This document shows, piece after piece, positions 38,057 through 48,856 of a stretch of 64,000 nt of DNA. Every line of letters starts with the position of its first letter. Position 1 is the first letter of the stretch. The notes below the pieces were generated by a model. It was not told the DNA's origin. It did not search any database and worked only from the letters and a program-made list of their open reading frames with translations. A program made the translations under genes and the position numbers. The DNA is from Scedosporium boydii (Eukaryota > Ascomycota > Sordariomycetes > Microascales > Microascaceae): assembly GCA_002221725.1 (NCBI GenBank), contig NJFT01000001.1, forward strand, positions 248,001 to 312,000, in the 5' to 3' direction.

Positions 38057-40110
38057 AATGCAGTGCTGTCTCGGGGAAGTTGCATCTCAAGCTGGAATTG
38101 ATGATGGTGGTGTGGGTCTTGCCTGCTTCAAGTCTAGGAAGGCACAGTTGGGCTAGTCCAGTTGTCCTCGTTCTTCGTAGGGGTACTACAGGGAGGGTGC
38201 GCTACAGAGGCTTCAAGCATTCGGTGGATGGAGAGAGACTGACTGACTGCCATTATGAAGGAAGTGCCAGCAATGGCCTGCTCGTTGTTGGCATCAATGG
38301 ACTGGACCAGTTGACCTCTCGCCAGGAAGGTTGCAACCTGTAGGTACCCCCTGTCGCTCGCCCTACCTGTAAACTAACGACAACACAGGGAGAATGAGGC
38401 TCCATTTGATGTGCCACAGAGGTCGCCAAGTAGCACCGGCCTAACGATTTGAGATTACAATCATCACATCTTTTAGTCTCTCATGTACTTCGTATAACAA
38501 TTCAAATTGTCATCCAGGGAAACAATCAATGCCCTGCGATTCTCGCCTCACAGGCCTAGCTGCATGCAATGTCCCGCCCTTGGTCCAACGCTGACCCAGG
38601 GCAGTGGCGCATCTGGTTCTGGAATGGTCCCGGTCCACCAACCCAGCGTACATGCGTGGAAATTGGTCCCTAGAGGCGTTGGATTGCGTCTTTGGGTTGT
38701 ATTTACGCCGCATTTCAACATTGTGACTGGTCCCTAGGCTGATAATGATGGACGAGAAAGGTAAGACTTCAAGACGAACAAACGTCTCAAAAAGTCCACG
38801 AGAGGTGCAAGCACCGACGAAGAAGGTAACAAAGCCGAGTCAAGGGAGCAAGGATCAAAATACTAAAGGAGAAACGAACGAGGGGGCGATAGCAACTTGA
38901 TATTGATTGACATGAAGCCGGATGTCGACGTCCCACCCGTCGGCGCTGCGTCTTGGGTTGCTCCTCCAGTGTTTCAACTTCGCGTTCCTTCGTCAAGGTC
39001 AACCACGTCCGCATCCCCTCGCGAGGCAATTACAAGTATGTCTTGACAATAAATATGCGAGAGAAAGGGTAACAACATGAAGCTTATCAGCCCAGGACTT
39101 GTCCGAAATTAGGTCCTGAGACCAGCATCTAAACCAATTCCTATCGCTTGGAGAGAAAGATGCATATCCGCACATTCTCTGCACGATTAGATCATCCGGG
39201 ACACGTTCTCAGTCCCTCCACGAGGGCGTTGTGCATGATGTAGGACCCTCTGCAGTCGCGTATCGTGTGCATAAAGTCGGCCAATAAACATTGTGACTCG
39301 GCAACGAAGGCGTGGCGCATCAAAAATGGCAAAAAGAAGTCACTGATATTGAATGGACAAAGTTATATTTGGTACGACCAGGTAATCTCCACGAAGCAGC
39401 CGCTGCAGACAACATTGAAGCTCTAATGCATACAGCAAGCAAGCCACCCGTACACACAAGCAGACACCTTTTTAATATTTCCTACCATTCAACTAGTTTA
39501 GCAGAGCATGACTGATGCCCTGACCGATCCGTGGTTTGCTTCCCAGTGTTTCTGCGTAATAACACATTCGCGTATAATCGAGGTACTATAGTATTGTCCC
39601 CTCCCTTGGATGTCGATCTCCTACCATCCAGTTTAACTTCGCGGATTCAAATTCAACTCAAACAGAAAAAGACAAGACTCGCGCAGTCAATCAATAGTTC
39701 TAGATTTAGTTGACGCCCATGAGAGAGACCTCGCTCCTCTCACTATCAGCGTACCTTGACTAGAAGTAGAAAAAAAAGTTGTTTCATGTACAAATCATCG
39801 CAGTAAACACGGATGCTCCCAAACGCCGGCCGTCGCTCGCTGAGAGACCTGGAACCCTTTTCCCATCCACACCAAACATAAAATAGGAAAGAACAAACCG
39901 AAACAAACATACAATGGTCCAAGCAACCGCCATGGACCGCCAAATTGTAATAGGAGGACAGACAGGGTTTGAAGCCCAGATGATACAAGCCCCGACCACG
40001 ACCAGAATAGTTCGTGGAAATGAGGTTGATGTACAGGATTGATGTACAGAGTCGAGGCTGTCTCGTCGTCCAGGACCATTATCCAGCACCATGCAAGGGA
40101 TTCGAAAGGA

Positions 40111-40115
<5 letters not shown>

Positions 40116-40142
<27 letters not shown>
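40116..40142. repeat. Homopolymer A27
   Basis: A run of 27 A on the plus strand, about 130 nt beyond the stop of the minus-strand gene that ends at 40267. Read on that gene's strand it is poly-T, so it is not a polyadenylation tail of that gene. Confidence 0.9.
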
Positions 40143-40266
40143 CCCGGAACATGAAGTATAGAGATGAAGCACACAAACATGCCCCATCTAATCGTTAGAT
40201 GCGACTTACTCGCTCGAGTATCCCGTCGACTCTACTCAGGAGGAAATTACTGATGCTCAGCCAGCA

Positions 40267-42068
40267 TTAGAAGAAGGGATTCACAGTGTCATCCGCGAAG
40301 CCGTCTCGGCTGTCTTCAAAACCATCGGGACGATCACCTCGGGAAGCAAGCGGCGGCCTCCAGTTGAGAGGTGCACCCGCTGGGATGATGCCGCCACGCC
40401 TCTCGATTCGATTGAGTTCATCAATAATGCGGTCGGTGTAGCGCTCGACCGAATCCGCTCGAATCTCCCGAGCAAAGTCTCTCATTTGTCGCCAGTGCTG
40501 TCGTCGGTCATAAAAGGTGAAGCCAGCTGGAGGGGGGATAGTGTCTGGCGCTGCTCGCCTCAAGCTACGTCCGGCGTCAGGCCGCTGCGGGATACGAGGA
40601 TACGTGAAGGCAGCCGAGGCCCGAGCGCGGGCACAAATCTCACAAACGCCGCCGCAATCGTGTGTCGACGCTGGTACCCGGCTGGCGGACGTTGACAAGG
40701 TTGATCGCGTCACGGTTTGGCCTGTAGCAGTAGCCGCGGTCGCAGCAGCCGGCGCCGGGCCCGTCGCAGACGCGAAGGAGGATCCTACACTAGGAGGCTG
40801 TGGGTCGGGTGTTAGGGTAGTAAGAAGGGTATCCCACGCCTCATTATTGTCGTCTTCCTCCTCATCTGGTGTAGAATCTTGTAACGGGTCACGGCTACCA
40901 TCCAGATTACTCAGCTCTATCTCGGAATAGCGCCCCGTTTGCAAGAGATACAATTCCCACGGATCGAACCCGATGACCGGCTGACGGGAGTCACCAGTAA
41001 GATTCGAACGAGCTCGCTCTCCTTCGCGGGCCCGGCGAGCCTCACGAGCACGGCGGACTCCGTCCAAGAACCCGGCGCTCTGGAGACCAACGTTAGCGTC
41101 GAAACAGCAACGAAATCAGCGCATAAAGGAAGAAAAATTGGAATCGACATACCAGTCGTCGTCTCTCCTCTCCGCCGGAACCGGTATCGCCGTCGTTCTG
41201 GGGCAGCACGGCGTCCAACGAATCTCTATTCGAGCGAGCCATGAGCTCTAGCTCATAAGCGGCCTGGTCGCGCACTCGGTTCTCCAGACGTCGCATTTGA
41301 TCAACGTCGGAACGGTCCCAACGTCTCGGCTGCGAGAGGCCCCAGGGCCTTCCGAGATCTCTTGGTCGCGCATCTTCACTGCCGGCCGGTTGGTCTTCGT
41401 CGCTGCTACGCTCGTTCACATAGTTGGCGATGAAGACGGCTCGCTGGCGACGTCGAGCTCGCTCGCGCTCCGAGTCGCGCGCCAAATCATCAATCCGTGC
41501 GCGTCGCCGAATGCTTCGAATAGATCCAGGGATCTTATCACGTTTCTTAGCCTGTGAATCCGATTCCGAGCTGGGGCTTCGCGCGACGTAGAGTCTAATG
41601 TCATCGGTATTAGCGACGAAATAATGGGTGGAGAGCACGCAAGGTTTAAAGAAATGACGCGGGGATTGCGATAAAGAGAGTATATGGGTACATGGATATA
41701 AAGACGGTACGGTCGGGACAAGCAAGGATAACCAAGAAGCGATGATGGTCGAGGAAATATGATCCCACCTCAGACGTGGTAGTGGTTTGAGAATACCAAT
41801 GTCCTAAGAGATCTGATCCTCGATCCAACGACGCGAATCTGCCCTGGGCACAGCCTTCCAAATGCAACGGTACGGGAGGATCGGAAGTTAAATGGCAAGA
41901 GGAGAGGGGACAGCATGCAGTATCGATGGCGCCGAACGACTAATCGATAATGGAGGCATAGGACGGGCCGAAGAGCGTCAAGCAGGCTCGGAATCGATGG
42001 ATCGAGGTGCGAACCAATACTCTGAGGGATGGATTGAGTAGCATGATGTGGACTTACGGGAGACCCAT
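40267..42068 (-). CDS. Unrecognised charged, Ser/Arg/Asp-rich protein
   Basis: The proposed exons are 42068-42058, 41594-41153 and 41079-40267, giving 421 aa. The last intron (gtatgtc...gctaacg...ctccag) is clear. The first exon is a proposal: ATG GGT CTC CC followed by a perfect GTAAGT donor, matched in phase to an attag acceptor 463 nt later, giving MGLPLYVARSPSSESD. Features are an Arg-rich region (SIRRRARIDDLARDSERERARRR), Ala-rich low complexity, one cysteine cluster (DCGGVCEICARA), and an ordered-looking C-terminal helix region (FYDRRQHWRQMRDFAREIRA, ERYTDRIIDELNRIERRG) ending DDTVNPFF. I do not recognise the family. The cysteines could bind metal, but histidine partners are not obvious. 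Composition suggests a largely disordered, possibly nuclear, protein. Confidence 0.7.
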
Positions 42069-43014
42069 CTTCGATGAGAGAGACGCGGGGAAACAATACC
42101 GAGTCGCAAAGATGGATGGATTTTCGAGGGGTGAGATGACCGAGGCGATCGTGTGATTCGAGTCGTGATGGGAGAGAGAGAGAAACGGAGATGATGAAAA
42201 TTATTTATCCCCAAGACAAAGCCAGCAGGAGCAGTGCCACGTTCGCATTCACGTTTCGTGATGCACTGTGAAGGCAACAGGAACAAGTCGTGAATTGGCG
42301 CGGATGAGACGCGGAACGCGAAGAGAGTGGGGATGTTGCGATTCGAAAGCCTCACTCACAGACCATCCTGTGAAATGAATTTTTGACACTGTCACGAAAG
42401 CCTAGATTCGACCAGGTGGCTGGAGATAGGGGAGATGTGTGGGGGCTTAGAATGGTGAAGAGGATGATGAGTGGCCCCAGTTCTTGCAGAAGTGACGACA
42501 GACCAAGGGGGAAGATGCAGGCTAGTACAACTAGGAAGTAGTGGGATGTGAATGTATGATAGGTTGAAACCTAGAAAATCTGATTTTCAGAGTATAACTC
42601 AAAGTAGAATCTTAACTAACTCCAACAAGTGTCTTGATGTCCAGGGTCAATAGCCAGGGGCAACACCACATCAGGGAAGGATTCCCTAAATCACGTGATA
42701 TTGGACACAAGAATTGTATCTCTGACTAATCATTTATCTTCTCCGAAGCCGCCACCAAAGACAATCGCATCGGTTTACCAACAGAGACCGGGTGAAGAAG
42801 CAAGCGATGGACCGGTGATATTTGAGCTCTCCTCTTCGAATCTCGGCCCTCTTTCATCATTCAAGGTAAATATCTACCTATCGCGTCTTCCTGTAAACCC
42901 AAAATAACTAGAATTAAAATAGTCTTCATAAACTTGAATACACGCTCCCCTCCCTCTCCAACATGGGCATCCACTAGTGAGCTCTCACCGACCTCGTGGT
43001 ATAAAATTGTCAGG
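42069..43014. other. Divergent promoter region before dihydrofolate synthase
   Basis: It holds the leaders of the unrecognised minus-strand gene and the FOL3-like gene. A short ATG-started frame around 42963 terminates at once (ATG GGC ATC CAC TAG), a possible minimal upstream frame for the downstream gene. Nothing else was recognised. Confidence 0.55.
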
Positions 43015-44322
43015 ATGGTGATCAAGCTGGGCCTGGAGCGCATGCAAGGCCTCTACGGGAAAAGCCCCCAGCTGTGGAAAGCCATTCACGTAGCCGGGAC
43101 CAACGGAAAAGGCTCCGTCTGCTCCTACGTTTCATCCCTTCTCGCCCACTCTAAAATCTCTTACGGCCGCTTCACCTCACCCTTCATACGGCGGCCAGAG
43201 GACTCAATCCTCATCAACAATGCCCCAATACCCTCGGATCTGTTTCGCTCTCTCTACTACGGCGCTGATAAGGTGTCGCCCGCCGACAAGCCTACTCACT
43301 TTGAGCGTATGACGTATGCGGCCTTTGCTGCCTTTGACGAGTTCAAGGTCAAATATGGCGTTGTCGAGACTGGGCTGGGCGGTCGTCTCGACTCGACGAA
43401 TGTGATGCGAAACAAGGCGGTGACGGTCATTACCAAGATCGGCGTCGACCATCAAGAGTACCTCGGCGACACCATAGAACAGATCGCTGCTGAGAAGGCC
43501 GCCATCATGAACGGTGCTCCATGCGTGGTCAATGGTCGAAATTCTCCGGCCGCTCTTGAAGTCGTTATTGACATGGCGAGGCAGGTCGGTTCCAAAGTTA
43601 TCCTGTCAACGGACGACTCGCGACTCAGCCAGGAGGCGGCGTCTCTTTCCGGAACTTGGCCACAACACGTACTAGACAACGCGATATGTGCCATCAAGGC
43701 CTGCGAGCAGCTTGAGGAGTACCGCGATTCTTCACTCAGCATAGCCGATCTTTTGCAACTCCCCAGTGTCCATATGGAGGGGAGACTACAGAAGGTTGAC
43801 GTCAGCTCGACGGCGCCTGGGAGCCAGGAGGGGAGGACTACTCCCATTATCCTCGACGGCGCGCATAACGTAGACGCTGCCATCGTCCTTGCAAAACATG
43901 TGGATCAACATCTAAGAACTACCAAAACCGATACACAAAAACCTATCACTTGGGTGATAGGAATGTCGAGTCCAAGAGAAGACACGGCTTCCGAGATCCT
44001 ACGGCCTCTCATATGGCCCCAGGACAAGATTGTCTTCATAGAATACGACCACCCCCAACGTCCCAAGACTAGCACAAGTTCTTCGGACCACTTTCTCTCT
44101 TTTCGACCATTGCCGCTAGACATTGCAAAGTTGGACTCCGCCGTGAAGTCATTACCAGGCTTTGACGCTTCGCAAAGCCAAGTTGTAGGCTGCAGTACGA
44201 TAGAAGACGCAATAGGAACGGCATGTCAGATGTCCAAGTCTCCAGGACTTGAAGAGGAGAACCCCATTGTGGTGACGGGGAGTTTATATCTGATATCGGA
44301 CATCTTGAAATGGGTGGACTAA
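43015..44322 (+). CDS. FOL3: Dihydrofolate synthase (Mur-ligase-like, FolC family)
   Basis: A single exon of 435 aa starting MVIKLGLERMQ, which matches the usual MxIxLGLxRI start of yeast Fol3. The frame is open further upstream but with no family similarity, so 43015 is chosen. The ATP-binding P-loop AGTNGKGS is at about residues 27-34, followed by GRFTSPFIRRPEDSILINN, FERMTYAAFAAF, VETGLGGRLDSTNV, ITKIGVDHQEYLGDTIEQIA, AEKAAIMNG and IILDGAHNVDAA. The enzyme joins dihydropteroate and glutamate to make dihydrofolate. Folylpolyglutamate synthase shares the fold, but the length and N-terminus fit the Fol3 type better. No intron is needed. Confidence 0.92.
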   Translation: MVIKLGLERMQGLYGKSPQLWKAIHVAGTNGKGSVCSYVSSLLAHSKISYGRFTSPFIRRPEDSILINNAPIPSDLFRSLYYGADKVSPADKPTHFERMTYAAFAAFDEFKVKYGVVETGLGGRLDSTNVMRNKAVTVITKIGVDHQEYLGDTIEQIAAEKAAIMNGAPCVVNGRNSPAALEVVIDMARQVGSKVILSTDDSRLSQEAASLSGTWPQHVLDNAICAIKACEQLEEYRDSSLSIADLLQLPSVHMEGRLQKVDVSSTAPGSQEGRTTPIILDGAHNVDAAIVLAKHVDQHLRTTKTDTQKPITWVIGMSSPREDTASEILRPLIWPQDKIVFIEYDHPQRPKTSTSSSDHFLSFRPLPLDIAKLDSAVKSLPGFDASQSQVVGCSTIEDAIGTACQMSKSPGLEEENPIVVTGSLYLISDILKWVD

Positions 44323-44619
44323 GCGAGAAGATAGAATGCTCTGAATCATAGGCCGAAATGGGCTCAAAAAGTGATGCTGGAAATGTATATAAAATAGAGC
44401 TTCAGTGGCATTTCTTGGTGTTTAGGTCTGAGGCGCTGGAGAAGGAAAAATCAGACCGTTTATGAAACCAAAGGGGATCGTGAAATAATCCACCATAGCG
44501 CACTGCCATGAAATTCATTTCTGTACTGTACATCCCATGTTAGCTGTTTCAAACCACTGCAACAATTTCGTCCTAAGTCAAAATCACATCAAGCCAATAT
44601 ACCGACGCTTTGATTTCGG

Positions 44620-45442
44620 ATGGCCAGTCCGACACACTTAGTCGTTGTTTGCTGCCACGGCATCTGGCTCGGCGGCGAGTCCCTCGGACACGACGAGTCA
44701 GAATGGCTCATCGCAACCTTCCAAAAGGGTGAAACGCCCACCTTCATCGAACACATCAAGGCCGGCCTCCAATGCATAGCAGAGGACAAAAATTCAGTCC
44801 TAATTTTCTCAGGGTAAGTCAAAGGGGGGGGGGGGCGGGAAGGGAAAAGAACCAATGCTGATGTCAAACTACCTTAGAGGCCCAACCCGCAAAGAGACCC
44901 AACTCACAGAAGCAAAAAGCTACGCCAACATCGCCATCCAGAACAACTTCTTCAGCATCATCCCTCCCACCGAAGCCCATAGGGTCCTCGTCGAGGAGCG
45001 CGCCCTCGATTCCTATTACAACGTCCTCTTCTCGATCCTCGAGTTCTGGCGCCTGCATGATGGCATCTGGCCCGAACGTCTCACAGTCGTCAGCCACGCC
45101 TTTAAGAAGTCGAGGATCTACGACGGTCACTGCGCTGCCATTGGGTTTCCTCTTGAGCGGGCTAGGTATGTGGGCGTTGATCCGGCGGAGATGGTAGAGG
45201 GGAGTGCGGCCAAAGAGGGTGCTTTGAAGGGCGTGGAGACTGCGCTGAGGCAGTGGACTGAGGATCCTCATGGCATTGGTGAGGTGCTGGCTGGTAAGAG
45301 GAGGGCGCGGAACCCTTGGGGTATCAACCAGGATCTATTTTTAGATAGCGAGGGGCGAGAACGAAGCGGAGTTATTACTATTCGTATTGACGAGGGCTAC
45401 GAGGTCTTGAAGCCAGAGGCCCCTCGGCCGTGGTGGATCTAG
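44620..45442 (+). CDS. DUF218-type protein of unknown function
   Basis: The exons are 44620-44813 and 44878-45442, giving 252 aa. The 64-nt intron starts gtaagtc, carries a G12 run, and ends accttag. The joined product reads HLVVVCCHGIWLGG, then VLIFSGGPTRKETQLTEAKSY, given here as VLIFSGGPTRKE and TQLTEAKSY, then RVLVEERALDSYYNVLFSI and RLTVVSHAFKKSRIY, the pattern of eukaryotic DUF218-domain proteins. Bacterial relatives (SanA/YdcF-like) are linked to envelope functions; the fungal role is unknown. The 3' end lies 97 nt from the stop of the convergent alpha/beta hydrolase, so the transcripts probably overlap. Confidence 0.85.
44824..44835. repeat. G12 run inside an intron
   Basis: Twelve consecutive G just after the splice donor of the DUF218 gene. 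It is followed by more purines up to the acceptor. Confidence 0.9.
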
Positions 45443-45539
45443 GAAGAGGATGGAAGAGAAGAGAGGGCCATCTACATGTCTAATGCGATGCCGATACAAA
45501 TCTAGATAGATCATCAATAGAAACTAAAATCTAGAAATC

Positions 45540-46691
45540 CTAAATCCGCGCCTTTCCTTCACTACTCGTACCCTCATCCTCCAAAGCACGGATCAAAAAC
45601 TCCACCGAATCCCTAACCATATCATCACTAAACTCATGTCCAACACCCGCATACACTCTATCGTCCATCACCACATTCCCATCTTTATACCACCCACGAG
45701 ACGCCCCCTGCAAGAAGTTGATGAAAGGCTCCGCCATATGATACGGCACCAGCCTATCGGCGCCCCCAGAGCAGGAGAGGAACCTCTTGCCCTTGATCGT
45801 CCTATCCAAGACGGGCTTCAATTTCTGACGCTTCGCCTCATCCGGGTTAATCGCGATGGGGTCCGTCCCGAAGAGCAGGCCCTTGGGATCGGCGCGGCGG
45901 CACACGTCGACGAGGTCTCTCGGGAAGTGCCTGCTGCCGAGGAAAGAGGCTCCCCCGTCCTCGGCCTTGTAGGTAGCCAGCGCAGTGCGACGGCCTCGAT
46001 CCGAGAGTAGCGCTATCCTCTCCCATATCAGCATCGGGTTCATCTCCTTCTTTTCCTCTTCCGACCTTCATTCCAACCGCCACTCCAGGGGAGAGAGAGA
46101 GAGAGAGAGAGAAGACTCACCCATATAGTCGGGACACCCAATAATGATAACACCAGCAGTAACCCTCTCATCCCCAAACATCAACTGCCAAGCACTATGC
46201 CCCCCCAACGACCTCCCCATCACATAATGCCCATCCACCACCGCCCCCTCCGCCCCCGCACACCCCAAATACCCCTCCACAACATCCATCAACCCCCTCG
46301 TATCCTCAACCATGCCCCTAATCGCCCCCATCATATCAATCGCATGCGTCTCATTCCCTGCCTTCCACGACCTGTTCGCAATCTCCGAAACCAACCTCGT
46401 CCCGTGGTTCCGCTGGTCGAACGCCAGCGCTACGAGCCCCCTGCCCGCCGCGGTGCCGCTGGCTTTGCGACGCTCGTTCCACGCCGCTACGGTCCGGCTG
46501 GCGAAATCACCCATGATTTCCTTGGTCTGCATGCGTGGGTGGTGCAGCCAGAGACAGGTTAGCCGCGTGGCCGGGGAGGGGGCGGAGAGCTCGGCGAGGC
46601 CGTAGACGTCGACGAGGAGCCCCGCCATCGGGATCGTCTTCTTGGAGACGGATGGCGGGGGTGCGATGGGTTCTGTGCGAGTCGTTGACAT
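45540..46691 (-). CDS. Alpha/beta hydrolase-fold protein
   Basis: The proposed exons are 46691-46121 and 46057-45540, about 362 aa. The donor (ggtgagtc) is clear. The acceptor is chosen as the one that restores frame and gives a 63-nt intron, which contains a CT dinucleotide run. The fold is shown by LVALAFDQRNHGTRLV (strand and turn after the first helix), the nucleophile elbow GRSLGGHSAW with Ser in GxSxGG, VIIIGCPDY, the acid region SCSGGADRLVPYHMAEPF and the final histidine in VYAGVGHEFSDDMV. Proteins like this are usually annotated as fungal serine hydrolases or esterases of unknown substrate. No signal peptide is seen, so it is probably cytosolic. Confidence 0.85.
46091..46112. repeat. 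(GA)11 dinucleotide repeat
   Basis: Eleven GA units that read as CT on the coding strand of the hydrolase gene. They lie inside its intron just after the donor. Confidence 0.9.
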
Positions 46692-47466
46692 CTTGGGAGC
46701 TTAATTGTTTGAAGAATGCGCTGGGGGGAAATTATATGATCGGGCCTGCTAAGGTTCAAGCTTGGGGCACGTTTCGTAAAGGTTTAATACTATAAATGTG
46801 GGTTCATGCGAAAGGGATCAGCGATGGTGGTAGTTTTAGCTCGAACATTGATGCCGAGGATGCATTAGGTCCGGGGAGGGAAGCGGGAACAACTGGAATA
46901 ACCCGGAAAACATATTAATTGCCTACACAAACACAGATTCCTAGAAAAGACAGTACGAACTGGATGACCATTAGGCTATGCCATTTCAACAGGCGTTGTC
47001 ATTAATATGGAATTTGAAAAGAACTACATGTGCTAGTGTCAACAAAATTACCTCGAGGCTTGCCAACTCTTTTGGTGGCTTACCTCCTGTTCGTAACCCA
47101 AGAAGACTGGAACAAAGGGGGAATAGTCGTATCAAGTCGTTCGTTACAAGAAATAAGAACAGTCCAACCTCCATGCACCTCAGAAGTGCAACCTTTTTTT
47201 TTTTCTTCTCGCGCGCTTAGAACGCTGCGCCAACCTTGACGCAAAGTCTCCTTCATCCCTCCAGATCAGACCTGTCGTCATAGAGATCCTGTAGCTTCAG
47301 CGCGAATGGTGTTCATCCACCCAGATAGCTGATGCGGACAATCCTGGCGCGGTAAAGGAATGTCTCACGTCGTATCACCACAAAACCGCCCATTCATCAA
47401 ACACAGGCGGCTCGGCCCAAGTCGAGCTTGGTCCAAACCCGGCAGACCATACAAATGCCTACCACA
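46692..47466. other. Intergenic region upstream of the hydrolase gene
   Basis: It should hold the hydrolase promoter and the ICE2 3' flank. No gene, repeat or RNA was recognised. Confidence 0.6.
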
Positions 47467-48856
47467 TTAATCGACCTTCCAGTGGTTCGTCTCATCGTTA
47501 CCGAGATAGAGCTCGATTGTGTAAAGGGCCATGGTCGCCGCAACATTGACCCATCTCCACAGGTTGCCTCCAGCGGCGTCGCCGCCGCGTAATGTCCAGC
47601 CGTCCGGTCCGTCGTTGACTGTAAAGTGTTGCAAAAGCAAGCTTGTATAAATAGCGATCAAAACGGACGGCGCGAACCACGAAAGGAGTTCGAGAATCTT
47701 ATTCGCTCCATCACTATCCTCAAGCGCCGAGTCTTCAATCATCGCTTGAGCCCCGTACTCGCGGACGGCGGGAATGATTCGCGTGGCAAGGTAGAATACT
47801 ATTATTCGGTATAGAAGAGAGATGATGACAGATGAGGTAGTAGTTTGGAAAGCCGCGTATAGAAGGGCGAATGCTGAGTGTACAGCGGTAGGTAACGATC
47901 CGAGCATATGGAGGAAAGTGGTGTAGGACGCCATAATTATGGGGGGCAATGGCGGGAAGTCTGGCTGCGAGGAGGACTGCTGGTCCGCTGCAGCATCGGA
48001 AGATGGGAGGTAGTCGGTGAAGATTTGATAGATGCAGAGAACAACATAGGCGAAGAGCAGCGAGGACTCGACCGGGTTGCCCTTTCTGCTGGTAATACCG
48101 AAGGCGCACAAGAAAACGGCCGTAGTCATGGTGACGCCAATGAGAATAGCATCGGTATTGCTAATATGGGGGAATTGCGCGACGCGCCAGAGGAAGTAGA
48201 AGGCGCTCGCAATGATGGAGCCGGACAAGGCAAGGAGGGCGATCTGTTAGGGGTTACAGTTAGCAAGCCGTTGGGTTAAATAGCCTTGTTTCCCTCCATG
48301 ATTGATACTCTGGGGATACGGACAGGGGAAGGGGAAATCGACATACCATCCAAGTGTCGCTTCGTCCTCTGTTCACGAGCCACCTCGTCACTTGCCCCGC
48401 GGCCTGGATGACCAACAGGGTACAGAAACCCTCGAGAAGCTGGAAAACGGGAATAGAGTACCGAAGGGTCTTATCCCACCCGCCGAGGGTCACAGTTTCC
48501 AGTACGGCGCTTATCCACTCTGACCATGTGGCGGGTTTCTGCTGCGCCAAGTGCTCAAACGTCCTCTCCACCCAGTGGGCGCTTCCAGCATCGACAGCGA
48601 AGCGGCCAAGGGCCCATATCAACAGAGAAGGTATGATAACCCATTGTGAGAGATGGAGGACGCCGCTGATCGTCCGTCCGGCTCGCGATTCGGTGGTCGC
48701 TGCTCTTATCGTAGAGTAGGACAAGTAGTAGAGGAAAAGAGCTAGGCTGTACGCCAGGCCACTATCTCGACCGCCGACATCGAAGGCGATAGGAACTGAG
48801 AGAACGACACTGAGTAGGAATAGGGCGCTGAGAATGACTTGAAAAAGCCACCACAT
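47467..48856 (-). CDS. ICE2: Ice2 family ER membrane protein
   Basis: The exons are 48856-48347 and 48243-47467, giving 428 aa. The intron is gtatgtc...gctaactg...taacag. The protein begins with a membrane helix (MWWLFQVILSALFLLSVVLS) and carries family blocks AFDVGGRDSGLAYSL, HLSQWVIIPSLLIWALGRF, VFQLLEGFCTLLVIQAAGQ, TRWLVNRGRSDTWM, then KGNPVESSLLFAYVVLCIYQ and IFTDYLPSSDA in the second exon. At least eight hydrophobic segments are visible. In yeast, Ice2 acts in cortical ER inheritance, sterol and lipid-droplet homeostasis and control of phospholipid synthesis. The family match is by motif order and spacing; the fungal version ends in a charged NDETNHWKVD tail. Confidence 0.88.

Larger units (their letters stand above)
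37148..40266. other. 3.1 kb region upstream of sepH
   Basis: It contains the sepH promoter and the 3' flank of the next minus-strand gene. Seen here are a TC dinucleotide run (37386-37403), three tandem 12-nt units around CGAAGTAC (38021-38056), further GTACTTCGTA copies (37332-37341 and 38485-38494), and a run of 27 A (40116-40142). Frames here, including a 261-codon plus-strand one from 36826 that overlaps the sepH first exon, show no similarity or splice structure. Confidence 0.6.

Noticed and set aside
39746..40187. Overlapping minus-strand frames rich in Phe and Cys
   Set aside because: They arise from the A27 tract and UTR-like sequence beyond the 40267 stop; no start context or domains.
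9483..44322. A folate biosynthesis cluster (lyase-like gene plus dihydrofolate synthase)
   Set aside because: The two genes are 33 kb apart with many unrelated housekeeping genes between, so clustering is not supported.
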